From Phaeodactylibacter luteus (GTDB lineage: Bacteria > Bacteroidota > Bacteroidia > Chitinophagales > Saprospiraceae), in assembly GCF_007993045.1 (NCBI RefSeq), contig NZ_VOOR01000025.1:1-64000 (forward strand): a DNA stretch of 64,000 bases, given 5' to 3'. Positions within the stretch are counted from its first letter, which is position 1. Each line of letters begins with the position of its first letter. The position numbers and the translations under genes are program-made. Below, in pieces: positions 26,290 to 36,300 of this stretch. The notes beneath the pieces were generated by a model. It was not told the origin of the DNA. It saw nothing but the letters and a program-made list of their open reading frames with translations, and did no database searches.

Positions 26290-28323
26290 ATGCAGTTCCT
26301 CTTCCCGGCCTTTCTGATTGCCCTTACTGCCATTGCAGTGCCCATCATTATCCACTTGTTTCACTTCCGCCGGTTTAAGAAGGTTTACTTCACCAATGTC
26401 CGTTTTTTGCGGACGGTCAAGGAGGAGACGAGCACCCGTTCCCGGCTGCGGAACCTACTGGTGTTGCTCATGCGGGCACTGGCACTGGTTTTCCTAGTCT
26501 TGGGCTTTGCTCAGCCGTTCATCCCACAGGAGGGGGCAGCGGTAAAAAAGGGCGCCAAGGCCGTCAGCGTTTACATAGACAACTCCTTCAGCATGGAGGC
26601 TATGAGCGAAGATGTCCCTCTAGTGGAAAAAGCTAAGCAGCGTGCCCGTGAAATCGTGGAAGCGTATGGCCCTTCGGATGAATTTCAGGTACTGACCAAC
26701 GACTTCGAGGGGCGCGATCAGCGGGTGCTCAGCCAGGAAGATGCGTTGAGCCGCATTGAAGAGATAGAAGCGGGCCCTGCTGTGCATACCCTAAGCGAAG
26801 TGCTCGAGCGTCAGCGGCAGGCTTTATCAGCGGCAGCAGGAGAGCAGATGGTGCTCTACCATATTTCTGATTTTCAGGAAAGCATTTCGGATATCCGCAA
26901 CTATGCTGACACCACAGCGGCTTTAAACCTCATCCCTCTGCAAGCGGTGCAGGAAAAAAACATCAGTATCGATTCGGCATGGCTCCTCAACCCCATGCCC
27001 ATGCCTGGGCAGCCCAACCCCTTGGTTGTCCGTGTGCGCAACCATACAGAGGAGGATGCCGAGAATATCCGTCTTTCTTTGCGCTACGATGGGCAAGCCA
27101 AACCCGTGGGCACCCTGACGGTGCCATCCCGCTCAGCCATCAATGATACGGTGAACATTGGCGTTCAGCGTACGGGCTGGCACCGGGCAAAGCTGAACAT
27201 AACCGATTTCCCGGTGCAGTTTGATGATGATTATTTCATGGCCTTTTACGTTAAGGAGCAGGTCCGCGTCTTGTCCATCGGAAGTGGCAGCCCAAGCCCT
27301 TTTGTCAAGGCCGCATTCAGTGGTGCGCCCAATTTTGTGGTGGAGGAGGCGAACAGCCTGGCCCTGGACTACGCTGGGCTGCGCAGCTACGACCTCATCG
27401 TGCTCAATGAGCTGGCAGGGATTTCTTCTGGCCTGAGCGCAGAGCTGCGGCAGTATGTTGAGGATGGGGGCAACGTGGCTGTCTTCCCCCCGCGCAATGC
27501 CGACCTGCCTCAGTACCGCTCTTTTCTCAATGGGCTGGGCGCCAATGAGCTGCTGCGTTTTGAAGAACAGCCCCGGCAGGCCAGCCGGCTGAATACGGAC
27601 GAGTTTATTTTCAGAGATGTTTACGAAAACCAGTCTGCTGACTTGCGCCTGCCCGCCACACAGGGCAATTTTGTGTTTTCGGATTATGCGGCCCGCACCG
27701 AAGAGGCGCTGCTCACTTACCGGGACGGCAGCAGCATGGTCTCTAAATATGCTTATGGTGGGGGCAACCTCTATGTGAGCGCCGCCCCTTTGTCTACCGA
27801 CTTTAGCAACTTGGTGGCAAGCGGCGAGGTGTTCATCCCTATGCTTTACCGGATGGCAATCTCTTCCCGCCAAGGGCAGGAGCTGGCTTATACCATCGGG
27901 CAAGACGCTACGCTCACTGCTCCGCATGAGGCACTGAGCGGTGATGAGGTGTACAAGCTTGGGGCGGAGCGCCAAGAGTTCATCCCTGGCCAGCGCATTG
28001 CCGGTACAAAGGTGTTCCTCACGGTGCGCGGCCAAATGTCCGAAGCCGGGTATTACGACCTGTACCTGCGGGCCAACGAGCCGCTTGCGACCTATGCCTT
28101 TAATTACGACCGCAGAGAATCCGCGCTGAATTACCTCAGCCCTTCTGAGCTGAGCGAGCAGGTAGGGCCCTTGGCGAGCATCATCGACATTGCCCCGAAC
28201 GCGGTGCTTACCGCGACGATCGCTGAGCGCAGCCAGGGGGTTGCACTATGGCGTTGGTGCCTCATCCTCGCTTTGGCTTTCCTGTTGGCAGAAGTGCTGC
28301 TCCTGCGGTTCTGGAAAGTATAA
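26290..28323 (+). CDS. BatA-domain membrane protein (aerotolerance regulator N-terminal type)
   Basis: About 677 residues. The N-terminal hairpin MQFLFPAFLIALTAIAVPII, then HLFHFRRFKKVYFTNVRFL and a second membrane segment near residues 60-75, is the BatA/aerotolerance-regulator N-terminal domain. A von Willebrand A-like region follows (SVYIDNSFSM, MIDAS-like DxSxS), then a glutamine-amidotransferase-like mid region and a C-terminal membrane helix ending LLRFWKV. Most of the protein should be periplasmic. Such proteins occur with MoxR/Bat systems, but no MoxR ATPase is present here. Function is not established. Confidence 0.85.
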   Translation: MQFLFPAFLIALTAIAVPIIIHLFHFRRFKKVYFTNVRFLRTVKEETSTRSRLRNLLVLLMRALALVFLVLGFAQPFIPQEGAAVKKGAKAVSVYIDNSFSMEAMSEDVPLVEKAKQRAREIVEAYGPSDEFQVLTNDFEGRDQRVLSQEDALSRIEEIEAGPAVHTLSEVLERQRQALSAAAGEQMVLYHISDFQESISDIRNYADTTAALNLIPLQAVQEKNISIDSAWLLNPMPMPGQPNPLVVRVRNHTEEDAENIRLSLRYDGQAKPVGTLTVPSRSAINDTVNIGVQRTGWHRAKLNITDFPVQFDDDYFMAFYVKEQVRVLSIGSGSPSPFVKAAFSGAPNFVVEEANSLALDYAGLRSYDLIVLNELAGISSGLSAELRQYVEDGGNVAVFPPRNADLPQYRSFLNGLGANELLRFEEQPRQASRLNTDEFIFRDVYENQSADLRLPATQGNFVFSDYAARTEEALLTYRDGSSMVSKYAYGGGNLYVSAAPLSTDFSNLVASGEVFIPMLYRMAISSRQGQELAYTIGQDATLTAPHEALSGDEVYKLGAERQEFIPGQRIAGTKVFLTVRGQMSEAGYYDLYLRANEPLATYAFNYDRRESALNYLSPSELSEQVGPLASIIDIAPNAVLTATIAERSQGVALWRWCLILALAFLLAEVLLLRFWKV

Positions 28324-28350
28324 TGCCGCCTTTTATCCCCCAAAGGGCTA

Positions 28351-28510
28351 AGCGCGTGTTGGGACTTTAGTAACCGGTCTATCCCGCTAGACAGCGGGAC
28401 ACTTTTGCGCTTATGCTTCGCCCCGAAAACTCTTCCCGCTTTTGTGCATAAAAAGCGGGACTTGGCTAAGCTCCGGTTTTCGACTAGAAGGCCAAAATCC
28501 CAGCACGCTC
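28351..28510. mobile_element. Family B non-autonomous element, copy B1
   Basis: A 160-bp element with inverted ends: the left end GCGTGTTGGGACTTTAG and the right end, reversed, GAGCGTGCTGGGATTTTGG. It is flanked by TA on each side (28349-28350; 28511-28512). The interior holds further inverted segments (CCCGC...GCGGG, AGCGGGAC) but no gene. Its right end directly abuts the TAG stop of the rhomboid gene. Copy B2 (38588-38662) carries the same two ends in the opposite order with most of the interior missing. Confidence 0.7.
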
Positions 28511-29157
28511 TAAAAATTGGGAGAACGCGGGCCAGCAAGCAAGGCATTGAGGAACAAGTCCAGCAGTTCAGGGCGTGCAGTAAGGCCGAGCACTACCATA
28601 AAAACTATGCCATAGACGGCCCCCCACAGGTGGGCATCATGTGCGATCAGGTCATTGCCGCGCCGGCTCATATAGGAAGAGTACCAAAGGTAACCAATAG
28701 CGAAAACGATACCGGGCAGAGGTGGGAAAATAAACCATCCCCAGGGGTTGAACATGATGTAGGCGGTCATAAGGGCAGAAGTGGCCCCGGAAGCGCCTAC
28801 TGCTGAATAAGCACTGTTGTGCCGGTGCTTGATGAAGGACGGGATGTCCGAGACGATTATGGCGCTGAGGTAGAAGCCCAGGAAAACCAGCCGACCGATC
28901 ATCGGCGAGAATAGCATTTGGGTGAAGATGTCTTCCAGGATATCCCCGAACAGGTAAAAAACATACATATTGAGGATGAGGTGCTGCCAGTCGCCATGTA
29001 CAAACCCGCTGCTCAGAAATCGGTACCACTCGCCAAACTCATTGATGGACGTAGGGTGGAAGGCCAGCTTGTATTTCATGTCAGGCCGGTTGAATGCCTG
29101 ATAGGAAATCAGGACGGTCATCCCAATGAGTATGATGGTCAGGCTTATAGTAGTCAT
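28510..29157 (-). CDS. Rhomboid family intramembrane serine protease
   Basis: About 215 residues with six predicted membrane segments. Catalytic Ser123 lies in GASGATSAL and His176 in AHDAHLWGA. The HxxxN pair of helix 2 is present in HLILNMYVF. The family cleaves membrane-embedded substrates. The gene begins 3 bp after the rlmH stop on the same strand, so the two are probably one transcript. Its TAG stop coincides with the edge of family B element B1, so the final residues could have been altered by the insertion, although the core is complete. Confidence 0.92.
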   Translation of the reverse strand: MTTISLTIILIGMTVLISYQAFNRPDMKYKLAFHPTSINEFGEWYRFLSSGFVHGDWQHLILNMYVFYLFGDILEDIFTQMLFSPMIGRLVFLGFYLSAIIVSDIPSFIKHRHNSAYSAVGASGATSALMTAYIMFNPWGWFIFPPLPGIVFAIGYLWYSSYMSRRGNDLIAHDAHLWGAVYGIVFMVVLGLTARPELLDLFLNALLAGPRSPNF

Positions 29158-29160
29158 AAG

Positions 29161-29634
29161 TTATGCGTTGTGGTAAGGCTCGTTGTTTAATATGGTCATG
29201 CCACGGTAAATCTGTTCTATAGCAAACAGCCGTATCATTTGGTGGGAGAAGGTCAAAGCAGAAAGTGACCACTTGGTATTGGCCCGCTGATAAAGGGCAT
29301 CATCGAAGCCGAAAGCCCCTCCGATCAAAAATACGATACGCCGGTAGCTGAGCTGCAGTTTGTGGTTGAGGAATTCGGCAAAGGCTTCAGAGGTGTAGGT
29401 TTTGCCGCGTTCATCTAGGAGGACCAGGAAGTCGGTGTTTTCCAGCTTTTGCAAAACCATTTCTGCTTCTTTGGCTTTGAGCTGAGTGGGGCTCATTTTG
29501 CCGCCCTTGCGGATATCGGGGAGGATGGCCTGCTCAAAGCGGAGGTAATGCTTCAGCCTTTTTTCAAAGATGCCAATGCCCTCTTCGAGGTAGCGCTCGC
29601 TGGTTTTCCCAATTGCCCAGAGTTCTACTTTCAT
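29161..29634 (-). CDS. rlmH: 23S rRNA (pseudouridine1915-N3)-methyltransferase RlmH
   Basis: About 157 residues, the normal SPOUT-family length. FLIGGAFGF is the SAM-binding glycine loop. The C-terminal knot contains LSALTFSHQMIRLFAIEQIY and ends PYHNA, as in RlmH. It methylates N3 of pseudouridine 1915 in helix 69 of 23S rRNA on assembled ribosomes. The rhomboid gene follows after 3 bp. The SWIM-domain gene lies about 80 bp downstream in the same direction as read from its own end, so all three face left. Confidence 0.95.
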   Translation of the reverse strand: MKVELWAIGKTSERYLEEGIGIFEKRLKHYLRFEQAILPDIRKGGKMSPTQLKAKEAEMVLQKLENTDFLVLLDERGKTYTSEAFAEFLNHKLQLSYRRIVFLIGGAFGFDDALYQRANTKWSLSALTFSHQMIRLFAIEQIYRGMTILNNEPYHNA

Positions 29635-29712
29635 TGGGGAAAGATACTATCATTTCTGTATTTTCAGGAGCATGCCGGCGGAAACGCTGCCCCTGCAGCA
29701 GCCTTTTGTTAT

Positions 29713-31401
29713 TTAGCCAGAAAGGAGGGCTAGCTCTTCTGCCAGGGCATGCCGTTCGCCAAATGCTTCCAGCAGTTCCTTCCGGATATCAAGCGCGAGC
29801 GCTTTTTCGCCTGCAGCCATCAGGTGAGCAAGGGCCTGACGGATACGTTGAGCCGTTTTTCTGCCCAAGTGATGCTTGGCATATTCGTTGATGAGGGCCC
29901 GGAAAAGCTGGGCGGCCTCCTCTGGGAAATGAGCCCTCAAAGGTGCGGAGTAAGCTTCGAGCAGGTCGAGCGATTGTACTTCAGTGGCATAGTGCATCAG
30001 TACAGGCCAAGCCCCTTCCTCTGCCAGGCAAAATGCGATGGCATCCCGCAGGGCAGGGGAGTAGGCTTTTTGTTGTAACTGGGCAAGCGTCGTTTCAAAC
30101 CGCTGTGGCCACTCCGTTTTTGAGGAGGCCTTTTTCATGAGCTGAAACAATTCGGGCTGAAGGGTATCCAGAAACCGCAGCCGTGCGTAAGTGTAAAGGC
30201 TTTTTTTGTCGCCCTCTTGCTGGGCCAGCTCTAGTAATTGTTGGTAAAGCCAGCTTTGGGTGCCGGGGGGGAGGCTCAGCCGCAGCCCGGTTTGTGCCAG
30301 TGCTTTCACCCTTGGCCACTGCTGCTTGCTGCGTGCTTGCCGGACGGCATAAGCAATCACATCAGGCTGTGCCAGGTTTTGTTCCATCAGCTGACGGGCT
30401 GCTGTCTCTTTGCCTTGTTTTTCCAGGGCGGTCACTTGTAGCAGGAGCAGCGGGGCAGGGTTCAGCCCCGCTTCCTCGTAGCGGTTCTGCTGAGCAGAGA
30501 GGAGCCCCGATATGTCCTCGTAGTCTTCTGCCTCTTGGGCGGCTTCGAGCATGAGCTGCAAAAAGGAAGTATCGAGCTCGAAGCTGCGGTAGAGGCGTTT
30601 GGCATGTTCGGCCCGGGCAAAGCTCCAAATCTGGCGTACAATTGAAGGGGAGGGGGCAGCGCCGAGCAGCGCTTGCAGCTGTTGGAACGCATCGCGGACG
30701 GCGGCCAGCAGTTCTTTTTGCCGGCCTTTGGTTTTTCCGATGGCTGGGCTGATTTCGGTGATGATAGCCTGGCTGATGTGAAGGGCATCCAAGAAAGCTT
30801 TTTGGGAAAGGGCCAGCTGCCCTTGTGCTTGCAGTTCGTTCAACACCTTCAGCAGCCGCTGTGCCCCACGTATGGTAATCCTGCGGTCGGGCTTCCGTAC
30901 TGCGCTCAGGGTAGTTTGCAGCACCTGCAGGTATTTATCTTCCGAGCGCATATCGGGCACTGCTGAGGCAAACCTGGCTTTTAGTGCAATGGCGAAGTTG
31001 CGGTTGGAGCGGGCGTAGTCCCGCACAAAGCTGGCCAGCTCCTCGTGGCTAGCATGATCGAGGACGGTTCCTGTCGTCAGCCGGGTGGGGGCCGAAGGCC
31101 GGGCTTCGTTTTGTTTTTTGGCTTCCTGGGCCTCCTGCTGCCGGGCTCTTAGAGACAGCAGAGCTGCAATGATGTGTTCGCACAGCCCCTGCTCTTGGTA
31201 TAGACCGCACTCGCAGGTTGCAGCGGTAGCCCTTCTGCTATTGGCCTGTACTTCTATTTCATAGCCATCGGCCTGTGCGGTCCACAGGTTGGGTTCAACT
31301 TCGGTCAGGCCCTGTACCCCTTCATGGTCAAGCAGGGCTTCTGCTGCGGCAAGCAGGTCCTCGGGCGCTTCACTTTCGAGTTTTCGGAGTGTCAATTTCA
31401 T
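29713..31401 (-). CDS. SWIM zinc-finger protein with alpha-helical repeat region
   Basis: About 562 residues. A SWIM-type zinc site, CECGLYQEQGLCEH (CxC...CxH), lies near residues 63-76. It is followed by a Gln/Ala-rich linker and a long all-helical, HEAT/TPR-like region to the end (RQLMEQNLAQPD, EEGAWPVLMHYA). SWIM domains mediate nucleic-acid or protein contacts. Many bacterial examples of this architecture accompany SNF2 ATPases, but none is present here. The function is unknown. It is the first gene of the leftward block SWIM-rlmH-rhomboid. Confidence 0.8.
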   Translation of the reverse strand: MKLTLRKLESEAPEDLLAAAEALLDHEGVQGLTEVEPNLWTAQADGYEIEVQANSRRATAATCECGLYQEQGLCEHIIAALLSLRARQQEAQEAKKQNEARPSAPTRLTTGTVLDHASHEELASFVRDYARSNRNFAIALKARFASAVPDMRSEDKYLQVLQTTLSAVRKPDRRITIRGAQRLLKVLNELQAQGQLALSQKAFLDALHISQAIITEISPAIGKTKGRQKELLAAVRDAFQQLQALLGAAPSPSIVRQIWSFARAEHAKRLYRSFELDTSFLQLMLEAAQEAEDYEDISGLLSAQQNRYEEAGLNPAPLLLLQVTALEKQGKETAARQLMEQNLAQPDVIAYAVRQARSKQQWPRVKALAQTGLRLSLPPGTQSWLYQQLLELAQQEGDKKSLYTYARLRFLDTLQPELFQLMKKASSKTEWPQRFETTLAQLQQKAYSPALRDAIAFCLAEEGAWPVLMHYATEVQSLDLLEAYSAPLRAHFPEEAAQLFRALINEYAKHHLGRKTAQRIRQALAHLMAAGEKALALDIRKELLEAFGERHALAEELALLSG

Positions 31402-31818
31402 GACGGGGCTTCTTTAAAGAAAGGCTTAGAGCTCCAAACGTGCCCTCTTAGTAACGACGACGTTTTCAGGGCCTCGATGGTTTTATAGTAAAAGCGATCC
31501 CGGGGCATTTGGTTCGATGTGGGCAGTAAGTACCTGAGGCAGGGGCTGAAAAAGCGGTAGCCCCGCCTTTCCTAGAAAAGAGAGCGGGGCTGCCGATGGT
31601 TGACGCCTGGGCGTGAACCCAAATGTCGCAGGCGTTTAAGCTAGCCTGGCATTGGCCTAGCGCTGCGAAGGGGCGGCAGGCCCGACAGGGCCGAGCGGAC
31701 AGCGAGCCCCGCAGCATAGCGGCACCTGCCCTATGGCAGGGGCAGGCCCCTATCCTTTCGGAGGGGGCGGGCAAAAAATGACAATTGGTTTTGCGCCCTT
31801 ACGCCTTGAGCAGCGGGT
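31402..31818. other. Gene-free stretch with hairpin and a family C repeat
   Basis: Contains an 8-bp stem AGCCCCGC (31559-31566) / GCGGGGCT (31584-31591) without a clear T-tract, followed by family C copy C4. No gene is supported. Confidence 0.5.
31609..31799 (-). repeat. Family C repeat, copy C4 (full length)
   Basis: Minus orientation. Ends are GGGCGTGAACCCAAATGTCG and ACAATTGGTTTTGCGCCC, i.e. imperfect inverted repeats. The core has TGGCCTAGCGCTGCGAAGGG, GCAGCATAGCGGC and the CTGCC-ctat-GGCAGG hairpin. Confidence 0.8.
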
Positions 31819-32640
31819 TTACTGCAGCTGCAATTGATGTAGCATCCATTGCTGTGGTTTGGGGGTCAGTTGCCGGGGTACAGGGTGCAAGGCTTTCCTA
31901 TCCGCTTTTTCCCAAATGATGGCAAGGCGGTTTTGTTCGAGCAGTTCAAAGGATATCCTGCCGCGGCCTTGCCCTGATGCCTGTTCAAATACCGCCAGCT
32001 GAGGGCTTTGGTAAACCAGCGCATAAGTTTCATCGGCACCATTTGAGGCGAGTTCGAGCACCATATCTATCTTGCTCTTGCTGCCTGGCGTGAGTTTGAA
32101 ATCCGGCAGGCCGGCAATGCTAGAGGCACCTTTGGCCGTTGCATCAGGCCCCTGCGTCAGCCTTAGGGCCCCTTCCTGGCCATGGGGCAGGCTCCAAGTG
32201 CCATTCAGCAAGGTTTGCCAGATGGAGGGTTTTCCCGGCTCTGTTCTGGCATGGCTGGCCAAAAGCCGTTTGCCCCTCTCCTTGTTGTCTTCAATCAGGC
32301 GGTTGCGCTTTGCTTCAGCCTGTTGGGCGCTGATTGCGAGCCTAAGCTCCTCGGCTGCTTCAACATCGTCTGCTTCCAGCTGTTCGCTGGCCAGGGGCAG
32401 CGGGCTTTGGTTCAGCAATCTGGATTGCTCTCCAGGGACAGACAGGGCTATCCCTATACTGAGCACGATGAGCAAGAGCAGGGCAGCGGCCATGCTCAGG
32501 GACCGTGCAAAATGGAATTTGTTGCGTTTCCGGTGGCTGTCGAGCCTGCGCTCCAATTGATGCCAGGCCCGGGGCGAGGGCATGCGGTCCAATTGGTGCT
32601 TACGGTCCTGGAAGAGCTGGTCAAAATCTTGTTCTTTCAT
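31819..32640 (-). CDS. Probable anti-sigma factor (membrane protein)
   Basis: About 273 residues from the ATG at 32640 (MKEQDFDQLFQDRKHQLDRM), which leaves a 16-bp gap after the sigma factor; an ATG at 32682 would overlap it. A short cytoplasmic N-terminus with a PRAWHQLERRLD helix is followed by one membrane segment (SMAAALLLLIVLSIGIAL) and a periplasmic part of unknown fold. Gene order and topology match ECF sigma/anti-sigma pairs of Bacteroidota. No zinc-binding HxxxCxxC motif is present, so it is not a ZAS-type factor. Confidence 0.7.
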   Translation of the reverse strand: MKEQDFDQLFQDRKHQLDRMPSPRAWHQLERRLDSHRKRNKFHFARSLSMAAALLLLIVLSIGIALSVPGEQSRLLNQSPLPLASEQLEADDVEAAEELRLAISAQQAEAKRNRLIEDNKERGKRLLASHARTEPGKPSIWQTLLNGTWSLPHGQEGALRLTQGPDATAKGASSIAGLPDFKLTPGSKSKIDMVLELASNGADETYALVYQSPQLAVFEQASGQGRGRISFELLEQNRLAIIWEKADRKALHPVPRQLTPKPQQWMLHQLQLQ

Positions 32641-32656
32641 TTTGTCTGTTTTTGGG

Positions 32657-33253
32657 TTAGGCGCCTTTCCCGGGCGAGCCATAATTTTCCAGCCCGGGGT
32701 AGCCGGCGGCCTGCAGGAGCTCCTGCATCCGTTTGCGGGCTAAAATGAGCTGTGACTTGGAGGTGTTGATGCTGATGCCGAGGATGTCGGCAATCTCCCG
32801 GTGTTTATACCCTTCTAGAATGTAAAGGTTGAATACGGTCCGGTACCCGGTAGGGAGGAAGGCAAGCAGGCCGAGGATGTCATTGGCGGCAATCTGCTGC
32901 GCAAAATGAGCAGGTGCTGGCCGGTCGGCTTCCGAAAGTTCTGCCGTCAGCCGGAAATTGTGCCGCTTACGGAGGAACATCAGTGCTTCGTTGACCACAA
33001 TCCGGCGCACCCAACCTTCGAAGCTGCCTTGCCCACGGTATTGTTGCAGGTTGGTGAAGACCTTGAAGAACGCTTCTGCGAGGACGTCCTCTGCGTCAGC
33101 CTCTGTTTTGATATATCTGCGGCACACCCCGAACATCACCGGGGCAAAGCGCTCGTAAAGCTGCTGCTGAGCGCGCCGGTCTTCTTTCCGGCAGGCGGCT
33201 ATGAGGTCTTCCTCGGTCACATCGCGGTATTTGGTGTGAATAACTCTCATCAT
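32657..33253 (-). CDS. ECF RNA polymerase sigma factor
   Basis: About 198 residues. Region 2 (AQQQLYERFAPVMFGVCRRY, EDVLAEAFFKVF, GWVRRIVVNEALMFLRKR) and region 4 (LPTGYRTVFNLYILEGYKHR, EIADILGISINTSKSQL, RKRMQEL) are both complete. It directs RNA polymerase to an extracytoplasmic-stress regulon. The probable anti-sigma gene follows by 16 bp. It is divergent from the large T9SS protein at 33361, with about 107 bp between starts, making that gene a candidate target. No conserved promoter pair was identified there. Confidence 0.93.
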   Translation of the reverse strand: MMRVIHTKYRDVTEEDLIAACRKEDRRAQQQLYERFAPVMFGVCRRYIKTEADAEDVLAEAFFKVFTNLQQYRGQGSFEGWVRRIVVNEALMFLRKRHNFRLTAELSEADRPAPAHFAQQIAANDILGLLAFLPTGYRTVFNLYILEGYKHREIADILGISINTSKSQLILARKRMQELLQAAGYPGLENYGSPGKGA

Positions 33254-33360
33254 GCCTGTCAGATGCCCAAAACGGGTTTTTTGGTGGGCAAGTGGGGCAT
33301 TTTTCTTAATTTACCTCTTTGCTGAATACCTGTTTAATGTACTAACAATTTACTGGATTT

Positions 33361-36300
33361 ATGCTGATCCGCCGCCTTCCTTTGTTGATTGCTCTGCTGC
33401 TCGGGCTGTCAGCTCCTTTGCGGGCTACTCATATTGTAGGTGGTGAAATGACCTATACCTGCCTTGGTGGCGACAGCTATGAAATTGTCCTCACTGTCTT
33501 TCGGGATTGCTTCAACGGCAACCCCAATGCCTGGTTTGACAATCCGGCTTCCATTGGCATCTTCAATGCGGATAATGAGCTGCTGGAGCAGGTGCTTGTC
33601 CCATTGATGAACAACGATACCCTCAGCCCAGTGCTCAACAGCCCTTGCTTGGTAGTGCCCCCCAATGTTTGTGTGCACACGACCACTTACCGGACGGTAG
33701 TGGAGCTGCCGCCAATACCTGGCGGCTATCAGTTGGCTTATCAGCGCTGCTGCCGCAATCAGACCATCGTCAATATTGTCGATCCCCTCGATACCGGTGC
33801 GACCTTCGGCGTGACGCTCACGGAGGAGGCCCTGAACGCCTGCAACAGCAGCCCGCGTTTTCAAGAATGGCCCCCGATCTATATCTGTGCCAATGAGCCT
33901 ATCGTTTTCGATCAGTCTGCTACAGATTCAGACGGGGATTCCATCGTTTACCGTTTGTGCACCCCGCTCACCGGGGCAGATCCGGAAGTGCCTCAGCCCC
34001 AGCCCCCGAATGCTCCTCCTTACGATGAGATCGTTTGGGTAGCGCCAACCTATGGAGAGCAGAACATGCTCAATGGCTTTCCTGGGGGAGTGCCCCTGCA
34101 GATCAACGGGCAGACGGGGCTGCTCACCGGGCTGCCGAATACGATTGGGCAGTTTGTAGTGGGGGTATGTGCTGAAGAGTACCGGGATGGGGTGCTGTTG
34201 TCCACCATCCGTCGCGATTTTCAGTACAACGTTGGCCTTTGTGGGGTGGCGGAGGCCGCATTTGCCGCCCCTGAAGTTCAGTGCGGTAGCCTGACCGTCA
34301 GTTTTGAAAACCAGAGCACCGGGGCGACAGGCTTTGAATGGCAGTTTAATGACCCTGGCAACCCCGGCTCAGTTTCTTCTCTGCCCAATCCGGTTTACAC
34401 CTTTTCGGACACCGGGCGTTATGAGGTGTTGCTGATCGCGGCCCCCGGAGAGGTCTGTGAAGATACCTTTGTTCAGGAAGTCCTATTGCAGCCGGAAACA
34501 CTGCTGCCCGATTTTGACTTGGCCATCACGGGGTGTGCCGATACGGCCCTGGCTCAGGCTTCGGACCAAAGCACAGCCCTGTTTTCTTCTATTATAGAGC
34601 GGGAGTGGCTTTTGGAGCCTCAGGGGCAAACGGCCTTCGGCTCTTCGCCCTCCTTTGCCATTACGGCATCAGGCGAATACAACTTGACCCTTTTTCTGAC
34701 TGCGGCCAATGGGTGTTCTGCCGCTGTGACGCGCTCGTTTGAAGTGGAGCTGTTGGGGGATGCCCTAGGGCGGGATACCCTGCAGGCCTGCCCCGGAGAC
34801 AGCCTCTTTCTGAACCCAGCGTTCAATCCGTCTTTGGCATACAGCTGGGAAGGGCCAGGCATCGCTGCTCCGTCCAGCCCCAACCCACAAGTTTTGCCCA
34901 CCGGGAGTGGGAGCTACGCGGTGACCATTACCAATGCAGCGGGCACCTGCTCCTTTGCCGGGGCAGTGGAGGTGGTGGTCCGGCCGCAAGTGATGCCATT
35001 GGCGCCAGCCGATACGCTGGCCTGTACAGCTTCCTTTACCCTTTTGGGCGAAGCAGAAAATGGCGTAAGCCTTTCTTGGTATAAGGACCCCGAGCTGGCA
35101 CAGCTTATTGGGGAGGGGAGTGGGGTAACGGTGTATCCGATCGGCCCGCAGGTGTACTATCTGCAAGGCCGGGACGAAGCCGGCTGTACCGGGCTAGACT
35201 CAGTGTTGGTAGACGGGCGGGCCGTACGGGCTGTCTTGACTACGGTGCCGGCAGTTTGCCCGGGCGAGCTGGCTACCGCTGTCCTCATCAATCAGCAGGA
35301 GGGCGATACGCTCAGCTACCAGTGGAGCCCCGAAGAGCATACGGTTTTTGGGACGCAGAATGCCATTTTGTATGCTGCGCTGCCATCGCCGGGCAGCTAC
35401 ACCTATACCGTGCTTACGCAAAATCAATACGGGTGCACCCGTACCGACAGTGTCACCTTTGTGCAGGTAGATACGGCCAGCCAAGCCGGTTTTCAGACGG
35501 CACAACAGTGCAGTGGGTACAATGTGCAGTTTGCCAGCGCCAGCACTAATGCACCTTTGTTCCTTTGGCAGTTTGGCGATCCGTCCAACCCGAATGCTTT
35601 TGGCGCAGGAGCTTCCACTGCTTACACTTATCCTGGCCCAGGCACTTATACCGTCAGGGTGACCCTGCCCGGCTACTTGTCCTGCCCGGATACCCTGTAC
35701 CAGGAGGTAGTGGTAGGGAAGCCCCAGGTTTTCCCTGCTTTCGACTTTGAGGTGACAGCCTGTAGCGATTCTATCGTGCTGCAGCTGAACGATGCTTCCC
35801 AAAACCTGCAAAGCGAGATTGTAATGTGGGAATGGGCCCTGAGCAATGGCTTGGAGGCCACGGGCCCCAACCCGGCTTTCGTCATCTACGAATCCGGGGA
35901 TATCTTAGCCCGGCTGCGCATCACTTCGGCCGATGGCTGCATAGATGAGCACACCGGGCTGATCCCTATCGCAATACCAGACCCCGCCTTGCCTGATACC
36001 CTTTTGGCCTGCCCCGGTACACCAATATCGTTGAACCCCAGCCCTGTGCCCGGCTTTGCTTACACTTGGTCGCCATCGGCCTTGTTTTCCGACCCCACCG
36101 CCCCCTCGCCGGTGGTGGAGGCCGATAGCACGCAGCACATTCAGGTGGTGCTGGAGGAAGAGCAGGGGATATGCCGGCTGGAACGGGACATTTTGCTCCA
36201 AGTGCCCCCACAGCCAGCTTATGTGCTAAGCCCGGACACCGCTGTATGCAGCCCTTCTGTTACCCTTTCAGTGGCGGCCTCTTCTGGCAATAGCCTGGCT

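Noticed and set aside
27133-28035. A 300-codon leftward open frame inside the BatA-like gene
   Set aside because: Antisense shadow of a well-supported gene; low-complexity, Cys/His-rich composition typical of such shadows.
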